A stretch of DNA of 64,000 nt from Rheum nobile (Eukaryota > Streptophyta > Magnoliopsida > Caryophyllales > Polygonaceae): assembly GCA_027886185.1 (NCBI GenBank), contig WOAB01000761.1, positions 1,550,001 through 1,614,000 of the forward strand, read 5' to 3'. Both the position numbers and the translations under genes were made by a program. Each line of letters starts with the position of its first letter. The stretch's first letter is position 1. Positions 54,184 through 64,000 of this stretch are shown here, one piece after another. Below the pieces are notes generated by a model. That model searched no databases, was not told the origin of the DNA, and saw only the letters and a list, made by a program, of their open reading frames with translations.

Positions 54184-55604
54184 AAAGACCAAGCTAAGTC
54201 CCCTTTCTCCTCTTTCAAATGTAGTTTTTGTGCTTATTTTCTTAGCTTGGATGAGTTCTTTTCTTGCTTCCATGGTGACCATGTGTTTATGTTCATTTCC
54301 TCTCTTGCTAGCTTGATAATTTTCTTGCTTCTTCATGTTTTTGTGTTCAGTTTTCATGCTCAGTTTTTCTTTGTTTCCATGCCTTTTTTGCTTGTTTTCA
54401 TGCTAGCTTAGTGTTTATTTTAGTTGCCTTGTTCACCCCTCCCAAAACCACCCTCAAAAACCACAAAAAATTAGCTTTCCGGCGCCCACCACCACCGCCG
54501 CCGACCGGACCACCGCATCCGCCTCCTTGCTGCCACCCACCACCACCCTACAGCTACCACACCCATCCCCCATTGCTGGTCACGTGCTCATGCCCCCTTG
54601 CTAGCTCCTTTTGAATCCTTAAGTGTTGCATGTGACTTAGGTATTTTGGGTAAAGGCCAAAGGCACTTTCTTCTTTGGCTTTTTGGTGTCTTAGGTTATT
54701 TGAGTAGATGCCAATTATGATTCTTGGCTGATTTGTCTAGGTTAGAGAGCTTGGAAGCTTTCTCTTTGTGGGTTTCAAAAAAGGGTGAATATAAGTGGCA
54801 TGTCAACAACTTCCTTTCCTCTCTTCTCTTCCTTGTCCCACCCCCAAAAAGGGACACTGCTCTTCAAAAAAAAATACCCCTTGTTGCCAGCCCTAGTTCA
54901 CTTCCAAGGGCACTTGTTGTGGCCCCACTCTCCCTTCAAACACTTATCCAATTTGGCCCCTCCTCCCAAATTTTAGAAAAAGTCTTAACCAAATTCAAGA
55001 GGCCAAGAAAAGGCAAAAAGGCCCAAATTAAAAAAAAAACAGAAGCAAAAAAAAAAGAGAAAAAGGGAGAAGGTCGACCTTTTATTTATTTCATTTTCGG
55101 TTGGGCCACAACTCTTTGGTGGGATCTTTCACCCTCACTTGGCAACTTGAGCCACTAAGCCCACCCCTCCATGTTCCTCTAGTCCATTGCCATTACACTT
55201 CACCTCTTTTTGGACCCATAAGGTGGCCGAATTGCTTGCCTTAGCTCATCATCCTAAGCTCCAAGGTTGGATTATACTACGTAGCCTAAGTGATCCAAGT
55301 GGGCATGGATTGAAAGTGTCTCGGCCCCACCTCAAGTTCTCAAGTCGCATGCACTTACCCACCTTGCCTCTCTTGACTCGAGCCTTCATTGTGCCTTGCT
55401 TGATTGCCTATGCTTAAATTGCTCCCTCTTTATTGGTATGATTGCCTTGGTTACCTAGATCCTTGATTGACTTGCCTTATTGCTTGCATTGCTTTGATTA
55501 GATTGTCTTAGGCCTAAGTTATTCATATTTTCTTAAGTATGAATTGCTTTGTTTGCTTGGGATTTTTTACTTGGTTTGCCTATTGATTGTGCTAGGTGAG
55601 TTAC
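54184..55604 (+). other. Element D leader
   Basis: 1.4 kb with no recognised gene. T-rich first part, a proline-rich low-complexity stretch at 54475-54600, A-rich runs at 54868-55065. Short open frames (94 and 144 codons) have no family signature. Confidence 0.5.
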
Positions 55605-55830
55605 CATGGACAAGCCATATTGGTCTTATCATCCTCGGCCGCTACCGGCCGGCACCCACGCAGCCAAGCTCATTACCCCACAGCCTTGTATGGAGGCTCT
55701 TACTCACGCACCGCCCTAGGCCCACAGCCGGCTATGAGGGTCATCGCCATTACGCTCATAGTTTTCCCGAGTTCGACATGGAGTCCTTTGGAGACTATGA
55801 CGAGGACGGCGCCTACGGACACTTAGAAAA

Positions 55831-56225
55831 GACCTTTGAAGAGAAGGCTTGGGCGGATGTGAGCTACCAATGATATGCTCGCGCCCAAAGGAAGACCGAC
55901 GCCCGCTAGACCGTCGTGACCCAGATTGGCTGCCGCCTCACCGCCTCTATGGAGAATATCTCGAGACCTTTGAAGAAGAGGCTTGGGCGGATGTGAGCCA
56001 CCGAGGATATGATCGCGCCCAAGGCCAGCCCCGGCGCCCGCTAGACCGTTGTGACCCAGATTGGTTGTCGTCTCCCCGCCCTTATGGAGAGTATCTCGAG
56101 ACCTTTGAAGAGGAGGCTTGGGCGGATGTGAGCCACCGAGGATATGCTCGCGCCCAAGGCAAGCCCCGACGCCCGCTCGACCGCCGTGACCTGGGCTGGC
56201 TGCCGCCTCCCCGCGCCGACCGCCA
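55831..56225 (+). repeat. 135-bp (45-codon) tandem repeats
   Basis: Three units starting GACCTTTGAAGA at 55831, 55965 and 56100. Units 2 and 3 are in frame with each other; unit 1 is one base short. Confidence 0.9.
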
Positions 56226-58284
56226 CGCCGAAGGCCATGACCCGGGGTGGCTGCCGCACACACATTCCTATGAGTCGTTTGCCGCACGGCTTGCCGTGGA
56301 GATCCGTGCCACGGAGGCTGCCGCCGAAGCCTCGTGCGCTGCCCATGCGGAAATGGCTAGGCTCCGCCGTGAGGAGGAAGCCGCCGAAGCTCACGTCAAG
56401 GCCTTGGACGCACGGATGGCCGCCCTTAAGCACCACTTGGATGCCTTCCTCCCCGTGGCCGCGACGCCCACAACTAACTTGGAGCAACCCATTTCGGCTT
56501 TCACCCTCACCACGGGCCGCCATGAAGAGAGCATTGTTGAGGACGAGCGACGCCGAGAGAAGAAGGTCGTGGGCACCGAGGAGCAGCTAGCGGCGGAGAC
56601 CGTCGACGAGGTCGGGCGCACGACGGAGATGACCACATCAGCCCCCGTGCGCTCTAGCCGAGAGCCGTGCCGCCGTCGGCGCCGAAGTCCGTGCCTCCGC
56701 TGCCACCGGTTTCGCCTATCACACCGGCCCCGGAGCATGCCCCCCTGTGGGCACCGACGCTCGCACAAGCCCCGACCTCGGTGCCCTCACCCGCTAGGAT
56801 GGCCGCACCCTTGGATCCACCACGACTTGGTTGGCTGCCACCCATCACCGCGAGCGGTACCTTGTTTCCTATTGTCGGCTACCCATCGACCCACCCCCAT
56901 GGAGGCCGGCGCCCCATGGTTGCCCCACCGAAGGAGGCTTGGGCCTTACTCCCGCCTTGGCCGGCGCCCTCTTTGCCGCTCGGGGCCTCCCCATTGCCCC
57001 TTTACCAAGGAGACCGGTGCCTCATCCCTTCCCCACCCAAGGAGCTCTCCCTCCACGCCCACCATGAGGCTCACGTCTCTCCTGGTGGGCGCCATGTCCA
57101 TCGGCCGGCCTTTCTGGAGCCTCCTCCTTTTAATGGCCAGAACAAGAAGGATCGAGACAAGATTGCCCACATCTTGTCTCCAAGGTATGTTATTCCATCT
57201 CCTTGTCATGCTTACACTTTGTTGAATTCCATTTCTTTGTCTTTGCATGCACCTGAGACCATCCTTAGTCCTCTCTTCCCGGCATGTGCCACTTTGGGTG
57301 ACCTTGCGAGACATTCTTGGGATGACATTTTCCTTATCTGAGAGCGTGAGTTTTGTGTCCTTAGAGCCCCATTTAGGAAATTCATGCTTACGGATGCCAT
57401 TGAGTGCCATATAGAGTTTGGGAACACAACACCCTTGGCCACTTTTGAGGATTATGCCTTTGGACCTATACTTGCCCCCCTTTTGCGTAGGTTCCACCCT
57501 CTCGGCCCTTACACACCCATATTCCTCCCATCCACCCTTTGGAAAGACCTAGCTATGGTTTTTCTAACCAGATTGCACATGCTTAAGAAGGAGAGGGATT
57601 CCATTTATGTGTTGGGTAAGAAACCCCCTAGGAGAGGTCATGGCATTCCTTGTCTACTTCCGCACCCTACCACCGAGCTAGCTACCCTTACATTTGCCAC
57701 CGAGGCGAACTTCTATGGAATCTCTCGTACTATTGTGTTGGCTTGGTCCCAACCTTATGGGTCGTTTTTGGAAACTTTGGTGGCTGAAATTTGGGAAAGG
57801 CATTCTCCTTGACATTAGTTGACCCCTCTACCCAGATGCCTTGCATAGAGCCATTCTTAGGGACCCACTACACCCTTGGCTGCCATTTCCTTTGCTTGTT
57901 GCGTTTGCTTGTCCTAGGATGTTGGCACACATGCTCCCACCGTTTGCAAGGTTTTCAGCCCGGCCCCACTCCGAGCCTCTCCCTTGCTTTGACTCCTTGC
58001 CTAAGTCCAGGCGTAGACCAACCATGAGCCATTGCATGGACTCACATTTTCTTGTTGAGTTGCATTATTGTAGGTCCATTCCGCCGGCTGCCATGATTGC
58101 CCATGAGGCCTCCAATCTTGTTGGGCCCAAGGCGCCGCTAGACGGCTCTCGTATGCTCGTGCTTCTTTGTGTTAGTGGCGGTCTCCCTCACTCCACCTTC
58201 ACCTTTAAGAAGGGGAGACGCATCACCACACTTCCTCCACATCCCGAACTTCCCCCACACTTGAAGCGCGGACGCTTTGAAGCT

Positions 58285-58297
58285 AAGAAGGGAAGAG
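58285..58297 (+). other. Element D polypurine tract
   Basis: AAGAAGGGAAGAG, directly before the downstream LTR start TGATGAG. Confidence 0.85.
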
Positions 58298-59000
58298 TGA
58301 TGAGTCCCGGTGATTGACCACCAAGGTGCCGACGCATCAATGCCACGACACTCAAGCATCGACCATGCTTCGATTCCAAGGCATTTATGTGCACGTCTAT
58401 ATCCAAGCCTTATGGCTTTTATCCTCTTTGTATTTTTGGTTATTTAGTTTATTTAGTCTAGTCTTGCCTTAGTGAGTGTGAAGAGCCATTTGCACATGAG
58501 CTTCAATTCACTAAGGCCCATTAGAAGCTTTCCCTTGTTGGCTTAATGCCATGACTATTTAAGCCAACATGTAGCTACCTCTTTCATTTGGTTGAAGATT
58601 ATGGAAGTGGAATATTTCCCTTAGGTTGAGTATATCTCCCTAAGGCCTCCACTTACTTCTATCAACCCCAAGCATTCAAATCTCTCTTTCTTCCTCTCAA
58701 TCTCTCAAGTCTCACTCAACAATCTAACTCTTGAATTCAGCCCACGGTCACCTCAGCCAAGGAACCTCTAAAGGAGGTTCCCTTGGCCTTCTAGCCGAGA
58801 GCCGCCGGCTCCTTCTTGTCCACCGCCGGTCGTACCCTCCCTCGGCAGCCCCTCGGCTCTCCTCTCTCCCTCTCGGCTGTGAGTCTCTCCCAAGCACCAT
58901 TGGAGGGTTAGCGACTTAAGAAGGAAGGAGAAGTCTAGCTTGGCCACGATCTAGCTCATTTGGGAAGAAGAACCTCCTCTTGGGGGTTTGATTCTCATCA
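58298..59000 (+). repeat. Element D downstream LTR
   Basis: 703 bp, same ends as the upstream copy, a few percent divergent by eye, followed by GACCG. Confidence 0.95.
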
Positions 59001-59005
59001 GACCG

Positions 59006-60182
59006 GATGGTATGTCAACCTTGTTATATCAAAAGTACTGGCACATTGTTGGCCTAATGGTAATTAAAGCTGTTAAAAGTTTTTTCCATTCGGGTAAACT
59101 ACTAAAACAGATTAATCATACGTTTATTACACTTATTCCAAAAAAAAGACAACCCTAATACTACAAATGACTACAGACCAATCAGTCTCTGCTCAACAAT
59201 TTACAAAGTAATTTCCAAAATCATTACCGACATAATGAAACCAATTCTAAACAAATTAATCCATCCTTTACAAGGAGCCTTTGTTGCTGATAGAGCCATC
59301 CATGATAACATTTTTATCACACATGAAATCTTCCATTCCTTTCACTCTAAAAAGGGTAAAGAAGGATGGGTTACAATCAAACTCGACATGGAAAAAGCAT
59401 ATGATAAAATAGAATGGGACTTCATTCTCAAAGTCCTAGAAAAATTTGGCTTCTCAAATCGCTTTATGGGTTGGATTAAAGAATGCATCAAAACAGTTTC
59501 TTTCTCAGTACTTGTCAATAACAGACCAACAGATATCTTCTATCCTAAAAGAGGAATAAGAATGGGAGATCCTCTATCACCTTTCCTTTTTATTCTTGGG
59601 ACAAAAATACTTGCTAGGAATCTACAACAAGAATGCACAACAAAATAGCAATAACCAGCTTAACTTAAAATTACAAGAAGAGGATCCAATATCCCATTCC
59701 TGGCTTTTGCAGATGATATCCTTATATTTGCAAAAGGAAACCAAACAGCCTATTCACAAGTTAAAAAAATAATTGAAGAATATTGCTCCATATCAGGCCA
59801 ATGTGTTAACTTTCATAAATCGGTCTTTCAAACAACAAATAATGTTACAAATAACACCAAAAACCTTATACAATCTGTACTCTGTATACCAAGTACATCT
59901 GGCCTGGAAAAATACTTAGGATGCCCAATTATCAATGGCAAAGTTAATCATGATACATTTAAGGATACAATTCTAGCCTCAAATAACCAACTTATAAAAT
60001 GGAAAGCCAACTCCCTTTCCCAGGAAGGAAGACCAGTGCTTATTAAATCCAACCTTGTTGCAAAACCAAATTATATCATGCAAAACTTTATGCTACCAGC
60101 TTCCATTCACAACGAATTAGATTCTATTAATAGATCATTCTTTTGGAATAAAGACCCTAACTACAAACCCTTAATAGGATGA
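59006..60182 (+). pseudogene. LINE reverse transcriptase
   Basis: Resumes in the middle of the SPGPDG motif split by element D. Then NDYRPISLCSTIYKVISKII, QGAFVADRAIHDN, IKLDMEKAYDKIEWDF, a changed RGIRMGDPLSPFLF (usual RQGDP), and FLAFADDILIFAKGN with the catalytic FADD present. KYLGCPIINGK and WKANSLSQEGRPVLIKS follow. Stops and frameshifts (for example after 59645) break it. It would copy the LINE RNA at the nicked target. Confidence 0.9.
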
Positions 60183-61740
60183 GATAAAATATGTAAAAAC
60201 AAAGAGTATGGTGACATTGGCATTAGAAAAAACGCAACACATGAACAAAGCATTACAAATGAAACTCATTTGGAAAGTACTTGTTGAACCAAACAATATC
60301 TGGGTCAAGATCATTAATGAAAAATACCTTAAGAACACCAACATTTTAAACTATACCAAAAAGGGAAATATTTCCTAGCAATGGTCACAATTATTAAAAC
60401 TCCGAAAAGAATTCCAATCTGGACTTCAATGGCTTGTTGGGGATGGAAAAGGTATCAAATTCTGGAAGGATAACTGGATCCCTGACTTAAACCTAAAATA
60501 CAATATAATCCCAAATACTATTATTGACCCAACAGTAACAGTCAGTGACTTCATTTCTATCGAAAGGAAATGGAACATACCAAAACTAGAGGAATCATTA
60601 AATCCTTAACAGTGTCAAAACAATCAGTGACATCCCAATCCCACAACACCCCATTCCAGACAGATTATACTGGACTCATAGTAAAAATGGTTGGTTTACA
60701 ACTAATTATGCCTTTTAACTAATAACAAAACAACAATCCTCTACCAACAATAGCTTCTCCTGGATCTGGAGTTTGAAAACCTATCCTAAAATCCAAAATT
60801 TTCTCTGGAAAATCTGCCATGATGGACTACCTACTAAACTTAGATTAGCCAAAAAACATGTTCATGTTCCACTTGAATGTGACTCTTGTAAACACCCAAC
60901 GGAAGACCTCATACACTTCTTGTTTTGTTGCCCTTTCACCCTACAACAGATCCAAAAACAAAGTACCCCTATTGCTCACATGATCCATGGCATCGATACC
61001 ATTAATAAAAAACCTAAGGATATCCTATCTGATCTACATGCAAGACTTTCTAAAGAAGAATTTATCTGTCTCTGCACCTCTTGGTGGGGAATATGGATTT
61101 ATAGAAATCAAATTATTTTTAACACAGATCCTACCAATAAAATCAAAGACCTTACACAATTTATCTCATCCCTCATAAAAAATTGGAACAAGACCAATGT
61201 CATTGACCAGGATAATTTTGCTCAACCAAAGAAAAACCCTCACCAAATAAGAAAAACAAAATTCCTTAGATGGGAGAAACCAAACCCAAACTTTGCTAAA
61301 ATTAATTTTGATGGGTCCAAACAACCAAATGGTGATGCAGGTTGTGGATACATTATTAGAGATGAAAAAGCTGAGTTAATTCATATGAATTCCTTTCGTT
61401 GTGGATCCAACAATATCCTTATGGCTGAAACCCTTGCCCTACAAGAAAGCATTAAACATGCAAAATCACTAAAAATCACAAAAATCCAAATAGAAGGAGA
61501 CAATCTTTGCCTTATTAATTCAATCAAAGGCATCTGGGATTGTCCTTGGGAAATTGAAATGATGGTCGCGTATTCTTCTCGACCTTCAATTCTTCCAAGA
61601 AGTCCATTGCAGACACATTTTCAGAGAGGTGAATCGTTCTGCTGACAGAATTGCTAAACTCAGATTTTTACCAACTGTGTCTATCTTCAATTTCGATATA
61701 GAACTTCGGATTCTCATCCGCAAGGATGCTCCAGGCTGAT
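60183..61740 (+). pseudogene. LINE C-terminal region: zf-RVT and RNase H
   Basis: After several stops (60183-60760) an open frame at 60773-61645 carries the reverse-transcriptase zinc-binding region: KIQNFLWKICHDGLPTKLRL, CDSCKHPTEDLIHFLFCCPF. It then has RNase H with NFDGSKQPNGDAGCGYIIRD, AETLALQESIKHAKSL and IEGDNLCLINSIKG (D, E, D present). A frameshift near 61565 separates the last RNase H motif (REVNRSADRIAKL, read in another frame at about 61622-61660). RNase H at the ORF2 end is typical of one plant L1 group. Confidence 0.85.
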
Positions 61741-61781
61741 CTTCGCATAGAAACTAAGACCAGTCTAATTATTTTCTTATC

Positions 61782-61791
61782 AAAAAAAAAA
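61782..61791 (+). other. LINE 3' A-run
   Basis: TTCTTATC followed by an A-run, about 40 bp after the last coding homology, the usual end of a plant LINE. No target duplication was confirmed. Confidence 0.6.
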
Positions 61792-63609
61792 ACTATTAAC
61801 CAAATAAAATTAAAATATTGATTTTTTTTGCGTGCTTGCGCAACAACCTAGCCTATTAAATATGCCCATATAGGAGGATATTCTCATAGAACAACACAAA
61901 GCTTGTGATGCAAGCTTGAACAAGTGATAAATAAAATGTAGGCCTCCATCTAGCTCCACATTTTTGGTTGATATTGCATTTCTCGAGTTGGGCATTTAGG
62001 CCTAGTCCACGTGAAAATGTGCACATGTAACATGTCTCATAATCTAGCATAAACCATATACATTACTAAATCAAATATTAATGTAATTTACTTTTCATAT
62101 GTTTCTTGTTTTGCAAGTTCAGTGTAAAGTAAATTTGATATGAAATAATTCAAATCTAATATTCATGTCTTGCTCCGCAAGCTTGACAAAAATATCTATC
62201 AAAAATTAAAAATGGGTAAACATGCAGGTTGTAATCGTAACAAATAAAGAGGAAAATACTTATGCCTAACTAGCTTAAAAACTATCATATTCAAAATTGA
62301 GTGCTCGTTTGCTGAGCATATCTCATTTTGTTGTCCTGTGGATTCAAGCCGGGGTTTCAATTCTTGGATGCAATTATGAAGCTGATCTAGGGTGGAGTTT
62401 TGAATTGTTCCGGTCGTGGTCGTGATTGTGCTCGAGGTTCTTGAAGATCTCTCATTTGAAGAGGGGGCAATGTCATGGTTGAGACTCATGAAGATCTCTT
62501 TTTAAAGAGGGGGCAACGTCATGGTGGTCAATTCAGCACTTCTGCAAGATTGATCATGTCTGACCCGGTTCCCGACGGCGTTTTCGTTCGATCATGCTTT
62601 GCTCTCCTTTCTCCCTAGGTCGTTTAGGCTTTGTTTTTGCTTTGTTGTGATTTCCTTGCTTGTTTTGTTGATGTATTCTGCTTGGTTTGTCCGACACCGA
62701 TTTACCAGCCTCTCGATTTACCCTACATTACTATGTCAGATAAGTCGAATTCTTTCCTTATAAAAAAAATGTTTTTATTTTAAAAATTATGGGTACCTGT
62801 TATGCCATTCTTAAGAGCTTTTGTCAAAAAATGAGCCTCAAACCTCCCTGACAATCTATTCCCGAGTTTACCAAAAAAAAATCAAGTCACTGAGTAAATT
62901 GTTCAATGGACGCCCATGCAATGTGCATCTACATGAAGTACCAACTACTATTAATATTGATGCACATGAATCCTTATTGTCTCAAATTTCTATCAGTCAG
63001 TTCGGACATCCTTTCAAAGTTGCTCTCATACTCCTCCTTATACACAACTTGTAGTAGAAGCCTTTATGTCCAAAGACACGTGTGACAATAAATCAACCAA
63101 GGAATCTAATATTGAATTTATCAACCAAGTAGGTTGGCCACTAAATTTTATTCTCCACTGAATCAAAAGGAGAAGTAACTAAAACTCAGCGGATAACATC
63201 ATAATACAAGAAACACAGAAACATAAATTGACCAAATAAGTCGCCATATTCTATTGTAGACATAAGAAAATTCCTACTAAATTCCTCCATACACAAGATG
63301 GACAAACACACCCACACAAAAAGCCAATAATATATCGAAAGATACGAAGCAAAAAGTCAAGTACTTGTGGTGAGGGTCTCATTCTCAACTATTCTAATGC
63401 ATATATTAGCGATGCACAGGGTCAAATTTTGTACGTGCAACAAATGGAAGAAACATTTGAGGAAGAGGACAAAAAAAGGTGAGCTAGAAGCAAGGGGATT
63501 GCTGGACTAAGAAAAAAATCTCACAGGACAATGTAGAACAGTTTCTAAAAGCATGTAGCAACATCATATGCCATCTACACAAGATATTACTAGTACAGAT
63601 TTTCCTTTA
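61792..63609. other. Unassigned sequence, with a possible retroelement 3' tail
   Basis: No gene recognised. TTCTTTCCTTATAAAAAAAA near 62750 resembles the end of another LINE, preceded by T-rich UTR-like sequence. Open frames of 60-96 codons (for example 62199-62489 minus, 62821-63054 plus) have no family signature. Confidence 0.4.
62443..62530. repeat. 47-bp tandem duplication with polypurine core
   Basis: GAAGATCTCT at 62443 and 62490, each followed by AAGAGGGGGCAAYGTCATGG. The core resembles a polypurine tract next to an LTR start, but no LTR was found. Confidence 0.7.
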
Positions 63610-63895
63610 CATAAAGCGCTATTAAAAAGAAACGCTTAGCAAATTATTTAAAAAACCGCTAAGAAAAAAAAGTTTCTTATAATTTATTATGGATTATAAT
63701 TATCTTAGTGCTTTTTACAAAAGAGCGCTATGAGTTGCGAAATCTTTTAGCGCTTTTTTCAAAAAAATGCTATAATTTATAGAAAAAATTACATGAAAGA
63801 AACTCTAAGAGCTTTTTTTTTAAAACGCTATAATTTATATAATTTTATTTTTAAACTCTTAGTGCTTTTTTAAATAAAGCGCTATAATTAGGAGA
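63610..63895. repeat. AGCGCT hairpin-repeat array
   Basis: Five or so degenerate units of the form TTAGYGCTTTTTT...AAAARCGCTATAA, each able to pair its two halves. They look like subterminal repeats of a CACTA or similar DNA transposon, of a different family from 30246-30780. No terminus is visible before the window ends. Confidence 0.6.
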
Positions 63896-64000
63896 GGCGA
63901 CACTCTCATGAAATTTCATAAAAGGAAAAACAAGGCTAATTGGCTAAATGCCGGGGAGTAGCCACACCCTTCACATCAAAAGAAAGCAGGAAGAAAATAG

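Larger units (their letters stand above)
55605..58297 (+). pseudogene. Element D internal protein with 45-residue tandem repeats (unrecognised)
   Basis: A long coding region in three pieces. 55740-56666 has three tandem repeats of 134-135 bp starting at 55831, 55965 and 56100, each reading ETFEEEAWADVSHRGY-like sequence then PRRPLDRRDPDWL. The first unit has a stop and a one-base deletion. An Ala/Glu/Arg-rich coiled coil follows (RATEAAAEASCAAHAEMARL). After a frameshift near 56666 a proline-rich part leads to PPPFNGQNKKDRDK and a continuous frame to 57812 broken only by TGA at 57339-57341. A final frame, 57841-58297, ends PHLKRGRFEAKKGR at the LTR. Position and composition suggest a gag-like or unknown protein. 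I see no CCHC, protease or RT motif. Confidence 0.55.
53465..59000 (+). mobile_element. Non-autonomous LTR retrotransposon (element D) inserted in the LINE RT
   Basis: 5536 bp; LTRs of exactly 703 bp each, target duplication GACCG (53460-53464 and 59001-59005), primer binding site TGGTATCAAGAGCC, polypurine tract AAGAAGGGAAGAG. The interior encodes an unrecognised multi-part protein but no protease, RT or integrase. LTR and proline-rich leader are similar to element A (1552-3583), so both belong to one family that depends on enzymes supplied elsewhere. Confidence 0.9.
32225..61790 (+). mobile_element. L1-like plant LINE, broken by two nested insertions and an internal deletion
   Basis: Own sequence is 32225-34057, 52256-53464 and 59006-61790 (about 5.8 kb). 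It carries endonuclease, reverse transcriptase, zinc-finger and RNase H domains in order and ends in an A-run. The 5' part (32225-34057) is assigned by continuity across the first insertion; its protein was not recognised. Frame continuity holds across the second insertion within the SPGPDG motif. About 0.7 kb between endonuclease and RT appears deleted at about 53405. It carries stops and frameshifts throughout and is dead. Confidence 0.7.

Noticed and set aside
54475..54600. Proline-rich reading as a cell-wall protein gene
   Set aside because: Low-complexity CCN runs in the leader of element D, also seen in element A's leader; no start or signal peptide.
56041..56523. 160-codon minus-strand Gly/Arg-rich frame
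   Set aside because: Shadow of the GC-rich tandem-repeat region of element D; its repeats mirror those of the sense frame.

Overview
The window is nuclear DNA of a flowering plant, probably a eudicot, and almost all of it is transposable elements. The evidence is LTR retrotransposons of several plant-specific Ty3/gypsy lineages (Tat, Athila, CRM-like, Tekay-like), a Mutator-like element (MULE) with introns, a CACTA terminus and a plant LINE with an RNase H domain. I see no intact host gene. The only host-like coding sequence is a two-exon fragment resembling the start of a plant fatty acid amide hydrolase. No rRNA, tRNA or CRISPR array was seen. || Layout. 1-6298: decayed Tat-lineage pol remnants, split by a 2.0 kb non-autonomous LTR element (1552-3583, minus, target duplication CGAGT). 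6299-12301: decayed Athila element on the minus strand (integrase, RNase H, env-like ORF, one LTR). 12302-20038: complete CRM-like chromovirus on the minus strand with an open 1696-aa gag-pol whose last 81 codons lie inside the LTR. 20358-26509: complete MULE with about 0.6 kb terminal inverted repeats, a 9-bp target duplication, a damaged transposase gene and a convergent GRF zinc-finger gene. 27350-27975: FAAH-like gene fragment. 29358-30789: 3' part of a CACTA element. 32225-61790: one LINE broken by two large insertions. 61791-64000: anonymous sequence ending in a hairpin-repeat array. || The nest. The LINE was interrupted at 34057/52251 by an Athila-type element that encodes only gag and protease (34058-52250). 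That element was itself interrupted at 37226/48302 by an 11.1 kb Tekay-like chromovirus (37227-48301). The LINE was separately interrupted at 53464/59001 by a 5.5 kb non-autonomous LTR element (53465-59000). Target duplications (ATAGC, CGTAT/TGTAT, GACCG) fix the boundaries, and the reading frames rejoin across each insertion. || Main points of interest. A palindromic 14-mer, ACGGCG[C/A]CCGCCGT on the element sense strand, recurs in both the Tekay LTRs and the unrelated Athila element. A different palindrome family occupies the matching places in the other Athila element. The MULE pairs a transposase with a GRF/coiled-coil/transmembrane gene in the position mudrB holds in MuDR, and both genes seem to take promoter, leader exon and splice donor from the TIRs. 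The Tekay element has an additional acidic ORF before gag. The 5.5 kb element encodes an unrecognised protein with 45-residue tandem repeats.
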